A stretch of DNA of 64,000 bases from Tenrec ecaudatus. Lineage: Eukaryota > Chordata > Mammalia > Afrosoricida > Tenrecidae. Within the stretch, counting starts at the first letter, position 1. Every line of letters begins with the position of its first letter. A program made the position numbers and the translations under genes. The stretch is taken from assembly GCF_050624435.1 (NCBI RefSeq), contig NC_134536.1, forward strand, positions 50,503,258 through 50,567,257. The letters run 5' to 3'. Of this stretch, positions 11,386-21,689 are shown piece by piece. The notes under the pieces are model-generated. The model worked only from the letters and a program-made list of their open reading frames with translations, did not search any database and was not told the DNA's origin.

Positions 11386-13066
11386 GGTATGGTTTTGTTC
11401 TAGGTCTTAGATGCCTGAAACCTGAACCTATTGACACCTCAAGACCACACAGGCTGGTGTGCTTCTTCCATGTGGGCTTTGTTGCTTCTGAGCTAAATTG
11501 CCTCTTGTTTACCTTTAAGACTTTAAAACCCCAGGCACTGTATCATTTGATAGCCAGACACGATCAGCTTTCTTCACTACATTTGCTTATGTACCCATTT
11601 TGTCTTCAATGATCATGTCAGGAAGGTGAGCACCACAGAATGCCAGATTCTTAGAACAAAGTGTTTTTGTGTTATGGGATTATTTGAATTGAGGCCCAAT
11701 ATCCATCTGCAACATTAATTCTTAACATATAGATATGAGTACATAGTTCTATTTCCCTCTTATTATATATTTATTTGCATATGTATTTGCCTGTATTTAG
11801 GCCTCTATAAATATCCTTTTCCCTCTGGTTCTTTCCTCTGTTTCCTTTTTCTTTCTTCTTGTTCCACCATCATGATCAGCCTTCCTTTGGGTTTAGTAAT
11901 TCCTCACTGCTACATTGCCCTAGATTATGTCCCACTATGCATCCTACAACCATCTTTCTATTGATTATAACTCACTTGTTGTTCCCTTGTCCCTGGGTTG
12001 GTTACCTCCTCCTTCTTTCTCCTACCTTCTTTCTCCCATATCCCACTGGAAACATTGGTCCCATTCTTTTCATTTCCAATTTACCTATCCCACCTATCTT
12101 ATCTAGATAGACATGCAAATACATTAATAAGTGCAAAAACCTGGCAAATTCAAATAAAATAGCAAATGACGTCTAAACCAAGAAAACAATAACAACAACA
12201 ACAACCAAAACCAAAATAACAATAATAAAAAATAAAGCCACTAACAAAAATGGAAAAGCCTTTAAATAGTTCAAGGTCTGTTTGTTGACCTTTATGAGTA
12301 ATTTCCAATCCAGTCTGATGGGTTACCACACTCTGTCTCCAAAGTCTATTTTTGGTATTCCCTGGGGGTTTCATCAATCCCCTGTTGCTCTGCTGCATAA
12401 CCTCAGTGCCCAGACTGTGCACTATTCCCACACTGTGTCTCCAGTGCTGTCCCTGCAGCACCATGGTTCAGTTAGGGATGCCATGTCCTGTGGTGAGGCC
12501 AGGCCTATGGTCCTTCCCTGCCTCCTGGTCATTTGCCTCCTGGTTCTTTCTCTGTGTTGTTTTCTCTGAGCAGTAACATTGTCCTTGGGTCTTGGTGGGC
12601 CAGGATGTCATCTTTTCCCTCTCTATCCCTTTTCATTTCCCCCATGTGCTCTAATCCAATGCACCCCTCTCCCCAGCTATAGCCCCAGTGCTGTCCACAG
12701 AGAAGTACATTCTTCTGAGGTGTGGGTGTCCACATAGTTGGGGCTGGGGCTGGCCCCACAGACCTTTCTTTGGGTTCCTTGGTACATGTCGGTATGTTGT
12801 ATTCACAAGTTGGCACTTCAGGGTGAAGCTTGGTCTCTTTTTCCCTCTCGTTTTGAGATGTAAACAATTCCCTCCCCTTGGGTGGGTTAGTGCCCTGCTC
12901 CCCCACAACCCATGTCTTTTTTTCCCCTCTTACTTTCCCCCTCGTATTTGGTTGAATTCTATATGTATCCCTGGATTGGGTTTGGCCCCTGCCATAGTTG
13001 CTAGACCTCACCCTAGTGTTGTATATGCATAGTAGCTTTTCCCCTATGCCCCCCCCCTTTTTTAAA
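11386..13066 (-). mobile_element. L1 3'UTR (upstream two thirds), antisense
   Basis: Starts in mid-3'UTR and runs up to the ORF2 stop region. The terminal about 650 bp and the poly(A) tail of this copy are absent. It includes a purine-rich minus-strand frame of 160 codons (12529-13011), part of which is also recognisable in the copy at 60.4 kb. I consider it 3'UTR, not a gene. Confidence 0.8.
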
Positions 13067-13620
13067 CTTACCTCACTGGACTCGTGTTGTACTTGTCCTT
13101 TTGTGCTTTTGCTTTACTTAGCATGATTTCCTCCAGTTTTTCCCATGTGGCAATGTGCATCATGCATTCATCCCTGCTTTTTAGGGATGTGTGTACCACA
13201 GTTTTCTGATCCATTCTTCGCTTGATGGAAATTTGGGTTGTTTCCAACTCCTTGCAATTGTGAACTGGTTTGTGACAAACTTTGGAAAACAGATGTCTGG
13301 CCGTGGGTTATTTCTTGTTTTTCTGGATATATGTCCAGTAGATGGATTGCTGGGTCATATTGTGGCTCAATCTCCATCTGTTTTTGATATCGCCAAATTG
13401 GTTTCCATAATGGCTATACAAATATACAGGTCCACCAGTAGCGGGTAAGATTTTCTATCTCCCCACTGCTCCTCCAACACTTGTTACTTTCTGTTTTTTT
13501 TAATTGGGCTATCTTTGAGGGTATTGGTGGTATCTCATAGTGGTTTAAGTTTGCATTTCTCTTATGGCTAATTATTGGGAACATTTTTTCATATACTTAT
13601 TGGCCATTACCTAACTCCCT
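13067..13620 (-). pseudogene. L1 ORF2 extreme C-terminus
   Basis: The frame 13168-13377 reads 'MEIEPQYDPAIHLLDIYPEKQE', the conserved L1 ORF2 C-terminal block (family form L-E-I-x-x-P-Y-D-P-A-I-P-L-L-G-I-Y-P). The remaining sequence matches the last part of ORF2 at 40.8-41.3 kb. At about 13620 ORF2 stops and the ORF1-ORF2 intergenic region begins, so the endonuclease, RT and most of ORF2 are missing. Confidence 0.82.
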
Positions 13621-13639
13621 TTCTTTTTTTTTCCTACCT

Positions 13640-14790
13640 CCCTTTCTTATCAGTGTGTTGTGCATGTGTGTGTGTGTTTGTGTGGCTCATTTTGACTTCT
13701 TTCCAACCTTAAGTCAATGCTATCTTGGGGCTGTTTTCTCTTTGTTGCGCTCTCAGTGGGGTTGTTCTATGTGCCAGTCTCTTATTTGTGCTCAATGAGA
13801 GCTTTTCTTCTGCCCATACTAGGTCTTCAAGGATCTTTTGTAGGGATGGGTTTCTTTTAACGTATTCTTTGAGTTTTTCATTTTCTGGGAAGACTCTTCT
13901 CCATCTCTCTTGATAGAATAATTTGGCTGGATAGAGTATTCTTGGCTTTGAATTCTTTTCCTTCAATTTTTGGAATATGTTACTCCACCCTCTTTTCTTC
14001 GTAGTGTCTACTGATAGGTGTGAGCATATTCTTATTTGGTAACCTTTATATGTGAATGCTTGTTTTACCCTAGGTGCTCTCATGATTTTTTTCCTTTTTT
14101 TTCAATTGTATAGTTTAATTATTATGTGCCTTTGTGACTTCTTGGGATTCAGTCTAGCTGGTGTTCTTTAGGCCTCCTGAATGATAGCCAAGTTTTCATT
14201 CATTAAACTGGGGAAGTTCTCCTCCAAGAATTATCTCATCATTTTTGCTGATGACTTCTTTGTTGTGTCTTCCTTTTGTAATCCAATTATTCCGGTGTTG
14301 TACTTCTTCTTGGCATCAGACATAGCTTTTAGGTTTTCTTCAGCTTCTCTGATGATCTTATTAGATTTTTGTTCACGTTTGTTAATGTCTGCTTGCCTGT
14401 CCTCTAGGTCACTGGTGTGTTTCTGTCTCCTCCAGTCAGTTAGCGAAGTCTGTGAGTCTGCTATTGCTTTTTGTTATCTTGACCCTAAGCTCTTATATTT
14501 CTCTTTGGCATATGGTCTTTATCTCTTCTATCATTGCATCCTTTTCCTGTATTGTTTCCTTCATATCCTGTATGACTCCAAGCAGCATTCTGAAAATTTC
14601 TTTCTGTGGCAGATCAGTGTCTGATTCTACGCATATCAATAGGTTCAGAACATCTTCTAACATTGCCTTTTGTTCTCCTGCTTTTTTGTTGAGGTCATTG
14701 GGGCTGATTGCTGAGTTTAACTCTTTCTTAATATTTAATAATACATGCTGCCTGGTATGAAGACCCATATGCAATTTTATTCTCACAATA
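13640..14790 (-). pseudogene. L1 ORF1 remnant
   Basis: 14493-14786 (minus) encodes the coiled-coil part ('ETIQEKDAMIEEIK'). 13709-14083 encodes the C-terminal domain ('YKGYQIRICSHLSVDTTKKR', 'LKEKNSKPRILYPAKLFY', 'EKLKEYVKRNPSLQKILED'). These match L1 ORF1p, the trimeric RNA-binding chaperone of the L1 particle. The middle (RRM) region is frame-broken. The final codons run into the intergenic (CA)-rich stretch before the deleted ORF2. No 5'UTR is recognisable beyond 14790. Confidence 0.85.
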
Positions 14791-15055
14791 CCTACTCCCT
14801 TATTTTCAATATATCAATGAGTTTTATTTTATTGATTCATGGGGAAATTTATCATTGATATGACTCTCGATGTACTTCAAACCCCTTTGGTAATATAACA
14901 GAAAATTTTCTCTAAATACTTTATATGTATACATTTCACCCTTAGCTCAGGAAGATGAGATATATTTCTTAGATTTAAATTAATAAAACCATAACATTTA
15001 GCATTTATTGAAAACGTCTATAGATGGGGGAAAACATAAAAATAATGAAATAAAA
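14791..15055. other. Unassigned AT-rich sequence
   Basis: Short AT-rich spacer upstream of the L1 5' end. No promoter or 5'UTR of the L1 can be identified. Confidence 0.35.
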
Positions 15056-15240
15056 TAATAGATAATATTGATAAAGTGTTTATTTTAAGTAAGTACTGTG
15101 CTAAATACTTGAAACAAATCATATTTTAAAATTCCCCATAACTTCATTTTGTTGCTGAGAAGCTGAGTTTAAGGGAACAAATACCTTCCTTAGGTTCACA
15201 CACCTAATAAGCAGGAGAAAACATAATGTAACCTAAACTT
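15056..15240 (+). repeat. MIR SINE, sense
   Basis: 'gataaagtgtttattttaag', 'actgtgctaaatacttgaa' and 'cataacttcattttgttgctg' are followed by 'aagctgagtttaaggg' and 'ttaggttcacacacctaata', the MIR order from 5' region to core. Strongly diverged. Confidence 0.7.
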
Positions 15241-15850
15241 CCTTATTAACTTCAAAGTTCAACCTGGCACATCAAAGTTAAAAAAATAAAAGTTCCTGGC
15301 AACAAATGTCTGATTTTGTACTTAAAACCCTCTGTGGATAGAAAATGGCTAGTTCTATGATTATAACTCTCTGAGTTCAAAGAAGGTTGCCAAAACCACA
15401 AAACAACTCAATTATAACTGTGCACATTTAACAGCTGGGCATATAAACCTAGCAGTTAGCCAAAACACTAGGTCTCTACACACATTAGTAGGTCTGTTTG
15501 CAAAAAGCTGCCCAGTAGAGTAGTTTGTTTCTCATTTTCATGACCAAAGTTTTCAAGCTAAACACCTGACCTGGCAGCAAATCCCTATGATGAAGTGAGA
15601 GGGAAGACAAATATGTCCAAAATAGATAATGGATTAGTAAAACATTTCAGGGCCTAGTTAAAAGGGAAAGAAAAAATATATATGTGAAGCTGGATGTAGT
15701 CAAGGCTGAAACAGAATAGACTAAATTCAAATCAAAGCATTCATTTCAGTTTTGCTGTTTCAACCTTTTTTGCCCTTTGAACTTTAACATTCCCATTAGA
15801 TAATAAAAACTATTTATGTTAATTTTTTAATTTAAAAGTTGTTTTGTCTT
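15241..15850. other. Unassigned unique sequence
   Basis: No recognisable gene or repeat; no frame longer than 60 codons. Composition is ordinary AT-rich. Confidence 0.4.
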
Positions 15851-15854
15851 AAAA

Positions 15855-16045
15855 CAGAAGCTCTATTGGTACAGTGGTTAAGCACTCACCTGCTAACCAA
15901 AACATCAATGGTTTGGACACACTAGCTGCTCCACAGGGGGAAAAAAGTGGCATTTGCTTCCAAAAATATCATAGTCTTATAAACAAGCGCAGCTCCACTC
16001 TGACCTATGGTGACATTTTGAGTTGAAATGAATTTACCAACAGTG
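15855..16045 (+). repeat. AfroSINE, sense, near full length
   Basis: 'ggtacagtggttaagcactc' and 'ctgctaaccaaaa' are the tRNA-like A/B-box region. 'agctgctccacagg', 'cactctgacctatggtgaca' and 'gagttgaaatgaa' follow in order. About 190 bp, with scattered mutations. Confidence 0.8.
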
Positions 16046-16497
16046 TGTTTGGGTGGTTTATCGTTAACATGAAGCGGGTTTATTTATTTCATTTTATTTG
16101 AATTCATGGGAAAAATTTTATGTAGGTAAATTGTTGTGAAATACAGGAATGACCAATTTGATATATATTCAGATAATTGTATAGATAAAAATGAGAACTA
16201 TGTGTTTATGGAAGAACAAATAAATGATAGACTTGATCAGAAAATCATTGTATACATCTGTGCCATATACAGAAATCATTCTTTGAACAAAAGTTTACAC
16301 ATAAGAAATCTTCCAAGGCTTGTTCAGTTTTAACATATTAATGTTAGATTTTAAAGATATCAAAATGTTTAATGTTTCCAAATAGTCATGTGAGAAATTT
16401 AACTGAGCATGTATTTTTAGGACTATAACAATCATTTCTCATGCATGTGAAAGATGGATGATGCATAAGAAAGATAAAGAATAATTGATTTAAAGAA
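16046..16497. other. Unassigned AT-rich sequence
   Basis: No gene or repeat recognised; the single 65-codon frame has no motif. Confidence 0.4.
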
Positions 16498-16584
16498 TTG
16501 TCTTCAAAGTATAGCCCGGATGATCCTCCAAAAGAGTACCAGTCCCTGGAGAAAGATATCATGCTTGGTAAAATAGAGGGTTGG
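16498..16584 (+). repeat. RTE LINE 3' fragment, left part of a split copy
   Basis: 'gagtaccagtccctggagaa', 'gatatcatgcttggtaaaa' and 'agaggg' match the RTE 3' coding end. The matching continuation (gtaaaaagagaaagaccctc) is found at 17562, after an LTR. Confidence 0.75.
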
Positions 16585-17561
16585 TGTGTAAGTCTGGGTT
16601 GGCTAGGGGAACAAATTCATAGACATATGTGTATAAGAAAGAGCTCTATATACAAGTACAAACAAATATTGAGAAATCTTCCTAGCCCAGTCCAATTCAA
16701 GTCCATACGTTTGATATGTGTCCTTAAATCCAATACCAATCTATAAAGTCCTCTTGGGACTCACGCACACATGCAATGATGCTGCCTGCCGGATGATCAC
16801 AGGCCAGTGGGTGGGAATTCATGTGGATCCAGTGGTATTTTAAGCATCTCAGTGATGGCAAGGCTCTATATGTGGTTTCTGCACGTGGGCATGCCCACAC
16901 AGAGGCCTCATTGGCTATCACCTGATTGACAGGCTAGACTCCAACCATTTGCTTTTAATCCTCTCGAATTGACAAACGATTATATAACTACCGTGTTTCC
17001 CCAAAATAAGACATACTCATAAAATAAGCTATAGTAGTATTTCTAAGAATTTGCACACTAAAAGTCATACCCCAAATATAAGACACAGTGATAGGCGTGG
17101 CTCTGCAGCGCACTGGCGTGGAGCGGTCATGAAGACCGGCAGCCCTTCTCACCTGCCCCATTGGGACAGCTGCTATCTTGGAGGTGACCCGAGAGGTCGG
17201 GCAGCCCCATCCACAAGGTCGGCTCCCCGTCAGGTCCTGTCGTTCTGTGCGTGCTGCAAGCGGAGGCCCAGAGGATACATGGACACTGAGAGGCAACGTC
17301 TCCTTCGGGAAGTGAGGATCAGGACACTCTGCTCTGGGCACTGCGTGTCCTCGGCGGGAAGAGGAAAGCTGTGGCTGCCTGGTGACTGCACTGTGCTCGA
17401 TGTTCCAGAAGAAGATGGCTTAACTATGTTTGCGTAAATGTAGACTGTTGTACCATACTCAATCAAGATAAGACATCCCTTGAAAATAAGCCATAGTGTG
17501 TCTGCTTGAGGAAAAGTACATATAAGACAGTGTCTTATTTTCGAGGAAACATGGTACCACA
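16585..17561 (+). mobile_element. Solo LTR of family 'A', interrupted by a DNA transposon
   Basis: Begins TGTGTAAGTCTGGG and ends ..ACTACCACA, the TG...CA ends of an LTR. It is flanked by GTTGG (16580-16584) and GTCGG (17562-17566), a 5-bp TSD with one mismatch. Without the inner element it is about 411 bp. Other copies are at 19.3, 29.2 and 29.9 kb. The two ends are imperfect inverted repeats (TGTGnTAG type), as in LTRs. I see no internal retroviral genes, so this is a solo LTR. The class is unproven; a 5-bp TSD fits ERV-L/MaLR or some ERV1. Confidence 0.72.
16991..17554. mobile_element. Non-autonomous DNA transposon, TA target site
   Basis: Ends are CCGTGTTTCCCCAAAATAAG and, at the other end, CTTATTTTCGAGGAAACATGG, which are inverted repeats of about 22 bp with few mismatches. 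TA lies on both sides (16989-16990 and 17555-17556). Subterminal parts contain repeated 'ataag' units. The middle (about 17085-17440) is strikingly GC-rich compared with everything around it and encodes no recognised transposase. TA duplication suggests the Tc1/mariner superfamily; the family name is unknown to me. Confidence 0.75.
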
Positions 17562-17715
17562 GTCGGTAAAAAGAGAAAGACCCTCAACAAGTTAGGGAGC
17601 TCCACTGTGGTTATGGTTATGAGGCTTCCACGGGAGCCAGCAGTGGTTTGTTATGCTGTAATTTGGGCCATTATGAGTCAGAACCAACTTAATGGCAATT
17701 AACAAAATAACAACA
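17562..17715 (+). repeat. RTE LINE 3' end, right part of the split copy
   Basis: 'gtaaaaagagaaagaccctc' resumes where 16584 left off, then 'gttatgaggc', 'attatgagtcagaaccaact' and 'taatggcaattaacaaaa', the RTE terminal tail. Confidence 0.72.
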
Positions 17716-17955
17716 GCATGATAGTACAGACCACATTTTAAAAGTATGCTATTATGAACTATATCATTGATAGAAGTGAACAAATCTTTTGTTCATGAAT
17801 AATATATTTTAAAATAGTATTATTTTTATATAATGCATAGAGTACATTAAAAATTTTAATTAGAATTTGGTGACAGGTTATAGGAAATAATCCATTTTTC
17901 ATTAAAAAATTAGGCATATTTTGTTTCACCTCATTAGTTGTGATGGATATAACAT
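17716..17955. other. AT-rich spacer
   Basis: Short AT-rich sequence; nothing recognised. Confidence 0.35.
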
Positions 17956-18285
17956 GACATTACTAATCCCACTTCCTCCCTCTCTTTCTTTTATCCATTT
18001 TTCCTTCTTTCCTAAACTTTCTAAATGTTTTCCTTGGGTGAATGTTACCCTTTAGTTCCCAATGGTTGATTTTTTAGGGCTGCATACCTCACTAGTGCTA
18101 TTTCCCCCTTTATTGAGCTCCTTATTTCACTGTAAATTGAGCTACAGCAGCCAGTTCCTTTTCATACAGTGAGGGGACTAAGGCTTTGTATCAAGGATTC
18201 CACTAGCCTCTATCTGATGAGTAAGCCTGGCTTTCTTTTAATTCTTAAACTTTTCCCTCACATTTTTTTCTATTCTTTCTTTTTT
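17956..18285 (-). mobile_element. Old placental-type L1 3'UTR, antisense, part 1
   Basis: 'atgagtaagcctggctttct' and 'ttcttaaacttttccctcac' match the antisense 3'UTR of an older L1 widespread in placental mammals. It is the first piece of a copy that continues, interrupted, to 22.4 kb. Confidence 0.65.
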
Positions 18286-19185
18286 TAAAAAACAGTTTAT
18301 TGGGGGCTCATACAACTCTTATCACAATCCATACATACATCCACGGTGTCAAGCACATTTGTTGCCATCATCATTCTCACATTTGCTTTCTACCTGAGTC
18401 TTTAATATCAGCTCCTCATTTTTCCCCTCCCTCCCTTTTCCCTCCCTCATGAACCCTTAATAATATATAAATTATTATTATTTTGTCGTATCTTACATTG
18501 TCCAATGTCTCATTTCACCCACCTTTCTGTTGTCCAATCCCCAGGGAGGAGGGTAAATGTAGATCCTTGTTATCAATTCCCCTTTTCCAACCCACCTTCA
18601 TTCCACCCTCATGGTATTGCTATTCTCACCACTGGTGCTGAAGGGATCATCTGTCTTGGATTCCCTGTGTTTCCATTCCTATCTGTACCAGGGTACATCC
18701 TCTGGTCTAGCTGGATTTGTACAGTAGAATTGGGATCATTATATTGTTGGTGGTGGTGGGAGGAGGGGAGGAAACATTTAAGAACTAGAGGAAAGTTATA
18801 TCTTTCATTGTTGCTAAGCTGCACTCTGACTGGCTTATCTCCTCCCCATGACCCTTCTGTAATGGGGTGTCCAGTTGCCTACAGATGGGCTTTGGGTCTC
18901 CCCTCTGCACTTACCTTCATTTACAATGATATTTTTTGTTCTTAGATGCCTGATACCTGATCCCTTCAACGCCTTGTGGTCACATAGCAGGGTGTGCTTG
19001 TTCCATGTGGGCTTTGTTGCTTTTGAGCTAAATGGTCTCTTGTTTATCTTCAAGCCTTTAAGACCCCAGATGCTGTAGCTTTTGAAAGCGAGGCACCATC
19101 ATCTTTCTTCACCACATTTGCATATACACACATTTGTCTTCAGTGATCATGTCAGGAAGGTGTGCACCATGGCACTTTGTTCTTC
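18286..19185 (-). mobile_element. Young L1, 3'UTR only, antisense
   Basis: T-rich start, then 'tttattgggggctcatacaa' and the full run of 3'UTR landmarks for about 880 bp. It breaks an older L1: 'ttctatt' plus T-rich sequence occurs on both sides (about 18270 and 19180), a probable short TSD. The antisense strand is open for 146 codons at 18505-18945, which I treat as incidental. Confidence 0.85.
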
Positions 19186-19312
19186 TATTTTTTTTAAGAC
19201 CTTCTTCTGTGATCCCTTTCAGAGCAGTTGTTAGTGGTAACCAGGCACCATGGAGTTCTTTGCACTCAGGGTTGTGGACAAAGCTTGCAGGTTCTGTTGA
19301 TTCACTGGATTG
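19186..19312 (-). mobile_element. Old L1 3'UTR, antisense, part 2
   Basis: 'gaccttcttctgtgatccct', 'cagagcagttgttagtggta' and 'accaggcaccatggagttct' continue the old L1 3'UTR after the young L1 insertion. Confidence 0.68.
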
Positions 19313-19815
19313 TGTGTTAGCCCAGGTAGACAAGAGAAACAAATTCAAGAACACTCATATGTGTACAGGAAAGAGTTTTATGTACAAGAAAAATTACATA
19401 TTGAGAAAACATCCCAGTCCAGATCAAGTCATATGTCCGATATTAGCCCATATGTCTGTTAACAATCTGTAAAGTCCTCTTCAGACTCACCAATAACATG
19501 CAAGGATGCCTAATGCAGGAAGACCACAGGCCAGTGGGTGTGAAGGTTTGTGGATCCAGCGGCGTTGTAAGCATCTCAGTGCTGGCTGGGGTCTCCATGG
19601 GGCTCCTCTAAATCACAGGGCCCTGGCTGCATCAGGGTCACTTCACGTGGCTTCTTGTCAGAAATGTCTCACAGGCCGTGAGCCTTCGTCCTGCCTCCAG
19701 TGAGTCATTTATTCCTGTACTGCCTCCAAATGAGGTCATCACCCTGTGACCTCAGTGACTCAACCCCTGCATTCTTAATCCTCTCAGACTGACAACAGAT
19801 TATGTAATTACCACA
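19313..19815 (+). mobile_element. LTR family 'A', sense copy
   Basis: Starts TGTGTTAGCCCAGG and ends TAATTACCACA. The motif order equals the copy at 16.6 kb (aaagtcctctt, cagactcac, atgcaggaagaccacaggcc, agtgggtg, atcctctcagactgacaaca). About 500 bp, longer than the 411-bp copy because it keeps the middle. The flanks are old L1 on both sides; a 5-bp TSD is not clean. Confidence 0.72.
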
Positions 19816-21049
19816 TAGAATATTGTCTTTGTGAACAACATTGTTCCAGGAAAGCTGTTCCCTTGTGTTAGGAATGCTATTCCCTTATATTATGGACCTG
19901 AAACCCTAGGCTAGCCACTCATTTCTTCAAAGTGTTGTGGTTACATGCAAGAAGTTTCAAAGCTTTGTCTCCTGCATGCTTCAACATTTTCATGGATATA
20001 TATTTTAAGCAAGCATAAATCAATACACAAATACAATTTTCCTTTGTCAGGCACATATTTATTTATGCTCAACATATTTATATCACGTTATTTAATATAT
20101 GAAATAATGTAATATAATGTTATATTAAAATATTATAATATAATGATAAATTATTAAAATATGTTAAGATATTTCTATTATAATGTATAGAAAACATTAA
20201 ATATGTGTAATATACATAGAACACTATATGTCTGTGTATTTGTAGAACACTATATGTATAATGCTACTCTCTCTCCACACCTGTTCAGCGTTCATATCTA
20301 TACTAGCATCTACTCATAGATCACTGTTAAATTTGCAAGGCTATAAATATATTATAGTATGTGCTGCTGTTCCCTTGAACCTTTGCAAACCTCCAGCACC
20401 TACCCTGCCTCTATCATCTTTCCTAACCTCCCTGTTATTGTATATTATCCTCCTTGTCACCTGAGTTAATACTCATCTACCTTCGGGCCAGTCGCTTCCC
20501 CTACTTTCTTCCCTCAAATCATCGGTAACCATCAAATCATGTTTGTTTTCATGTGAAAACCCTTTCTTGACTTTTTATGAGAATGTTTCCATACAGTGAT
20601 TTTCCTTTTGTGTTTGGCTAATGCATTCAGTATAACATTCCTCAAGTTTATTCATGTTATGAAGTGTTTCACCGATTCATCATTACTCTTTATTGTTGTA
20701 CAATACTCCAATTTGTGCATGCCCCAAAGTTCATCTCTCAGTCTTACACTGGTGGGCATTTAGCTCGCTTCCCCTTGTTGCTATGTGAATCATGCTGTCA
20801 TGCAGATGGCTGTGCATATTTGTATAATACTCTTAATTTTCTAGGATATATCTCAAATAAAGAGATTATTGGGTCATATGGTATTTCTATGTCCAACTTT
20901 TTATCCATCTTGTACACAGTGTGAGATATAGTTCTTGTTTCATTTTTCCAGAAATGGATATCCAGTTTTATGAGCACAATTTGTTAAAGATAATCTCTTC
21001 CCATTAAATAAGTTTTGACCTGTGTCAAAGACCTGCTCTGCACAGGTGA
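19816..21049 (-). pseudogene. Old L1: rest of 3'UTR and ORF2 C-terminal region, antisense
   Basis: 'tagaatattgtctttgtgaa' resumes the old 3'UTR. From 20480 onward the sequence matches the antisense ORF2 end ('ttattcatgttatgaag', 'catgctgtcatgcagatgg', 'tctaggatatatctc', 'attgggtcatatgg'). 19990-20250 is very AT-rich low-complexity sequence, possibly expanded. Many stops; ancient and dead. Confidence 0.72.
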
Positions 21050-21689
21050 TGGTCAATTATAGCCAATTAATATGGGCCTTTTAGACATACTTTCTTATAT
21101 GCTATATTGTAATTGAATCTGTATCACTTTTGAGAAAATTCTATACTATACTAATCAATAGGGTTGGGTTGGAATTAAAACTTGACCTGCTTAGAGGGCA
21201 GGGACCAAGCCACATCCTTTGTTTCCTTGGGGGTATCTTGGGCTCTACCTTAATAGAAAGTGTGACTTAAGACACTACCCTTTGTTTTCCTTGGGCAGGG
21301 TATGTATACTGGTACCATTAGAATGCACACCCCACCTCACCTGGAAAGTCATACTTCTGTGTCCTGACTGAACTTTGGTAGAAACAAAAAGTCCTGATGT
21401 AACTTTTGCACAATTTGGGCCTTGTTCTGAACCCTGCATTTGGCTCACCGCTGCCTCAACCTTCACAGTTGGCACTGAACAGGACCCACGCCAAGGGGAG
21501 ATATTGCCTCAAAGCTTTGCAAGTTTCTGTGGGACACTGCAGTGACTCACAGAACTCAGGAAAGTGAAAGAATATACTCAAGGGAAGAGTCGGGCAAAAT
21601 GGAGCATAGCGACATCTCGGAAGAGTTGGACATTTGGGACATATTTAATCTCCTGCTCCTTTGGACCAGTCTATTATTAATTTCTATAA
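21050..21689 (+). mobile_element. LTR-like repeat family 'B', copy 1
   Basis: Shares an ordered motif set with 55727-56371: 'caattaatatgg', 'ccaagccacatcc' / 'ccaagtcacacc', 'ttgtttccttggg', 'tggtaccatta' / 'tggtaccacta', 'ctcacctggaaa', 'ttgcatttggctcacc', 'ggacatttg' and 'tattaatt'. A TATA-like stretch precedes 'ggtacca', suggesting U3/R of an LTR. Flanking GTGA and GTGGA could be a decayed 5-bp TSD. Starts TG but does not end in a clear CA, so LTR status is provisional. The old L1 resumes on the right. Confidence 0.6.

Noticed and set aside
12529-13011. 160-codon frame, sense with respect to the L1, as a third L1 ORF
   Set aside because: Only partial similarity to the 60.4 kb copy in another phase; the copy at 40 kb has no equivalent long frame. 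No domain.
15855-15920. tRNA gene, from A/B-box-like sequence
   Set aside because: It is the head of an AfroSINE; no cloverleaf with a paired acceptor stem can be drawn.
16988-17437. Protein-coding gene in the GC-rich core (117- and 128-codon frames on opposite strands)
   Set aside because: Open frames on both strands are expected from GC-rich sequence with few stop codons; no transposase or other domain is visible.
16585-17561. Complete provirus at the LTR copies
   Set aside because: No gag, pol or env motifs lie between any pair of LTRs; all copies seen are solo or truncated.
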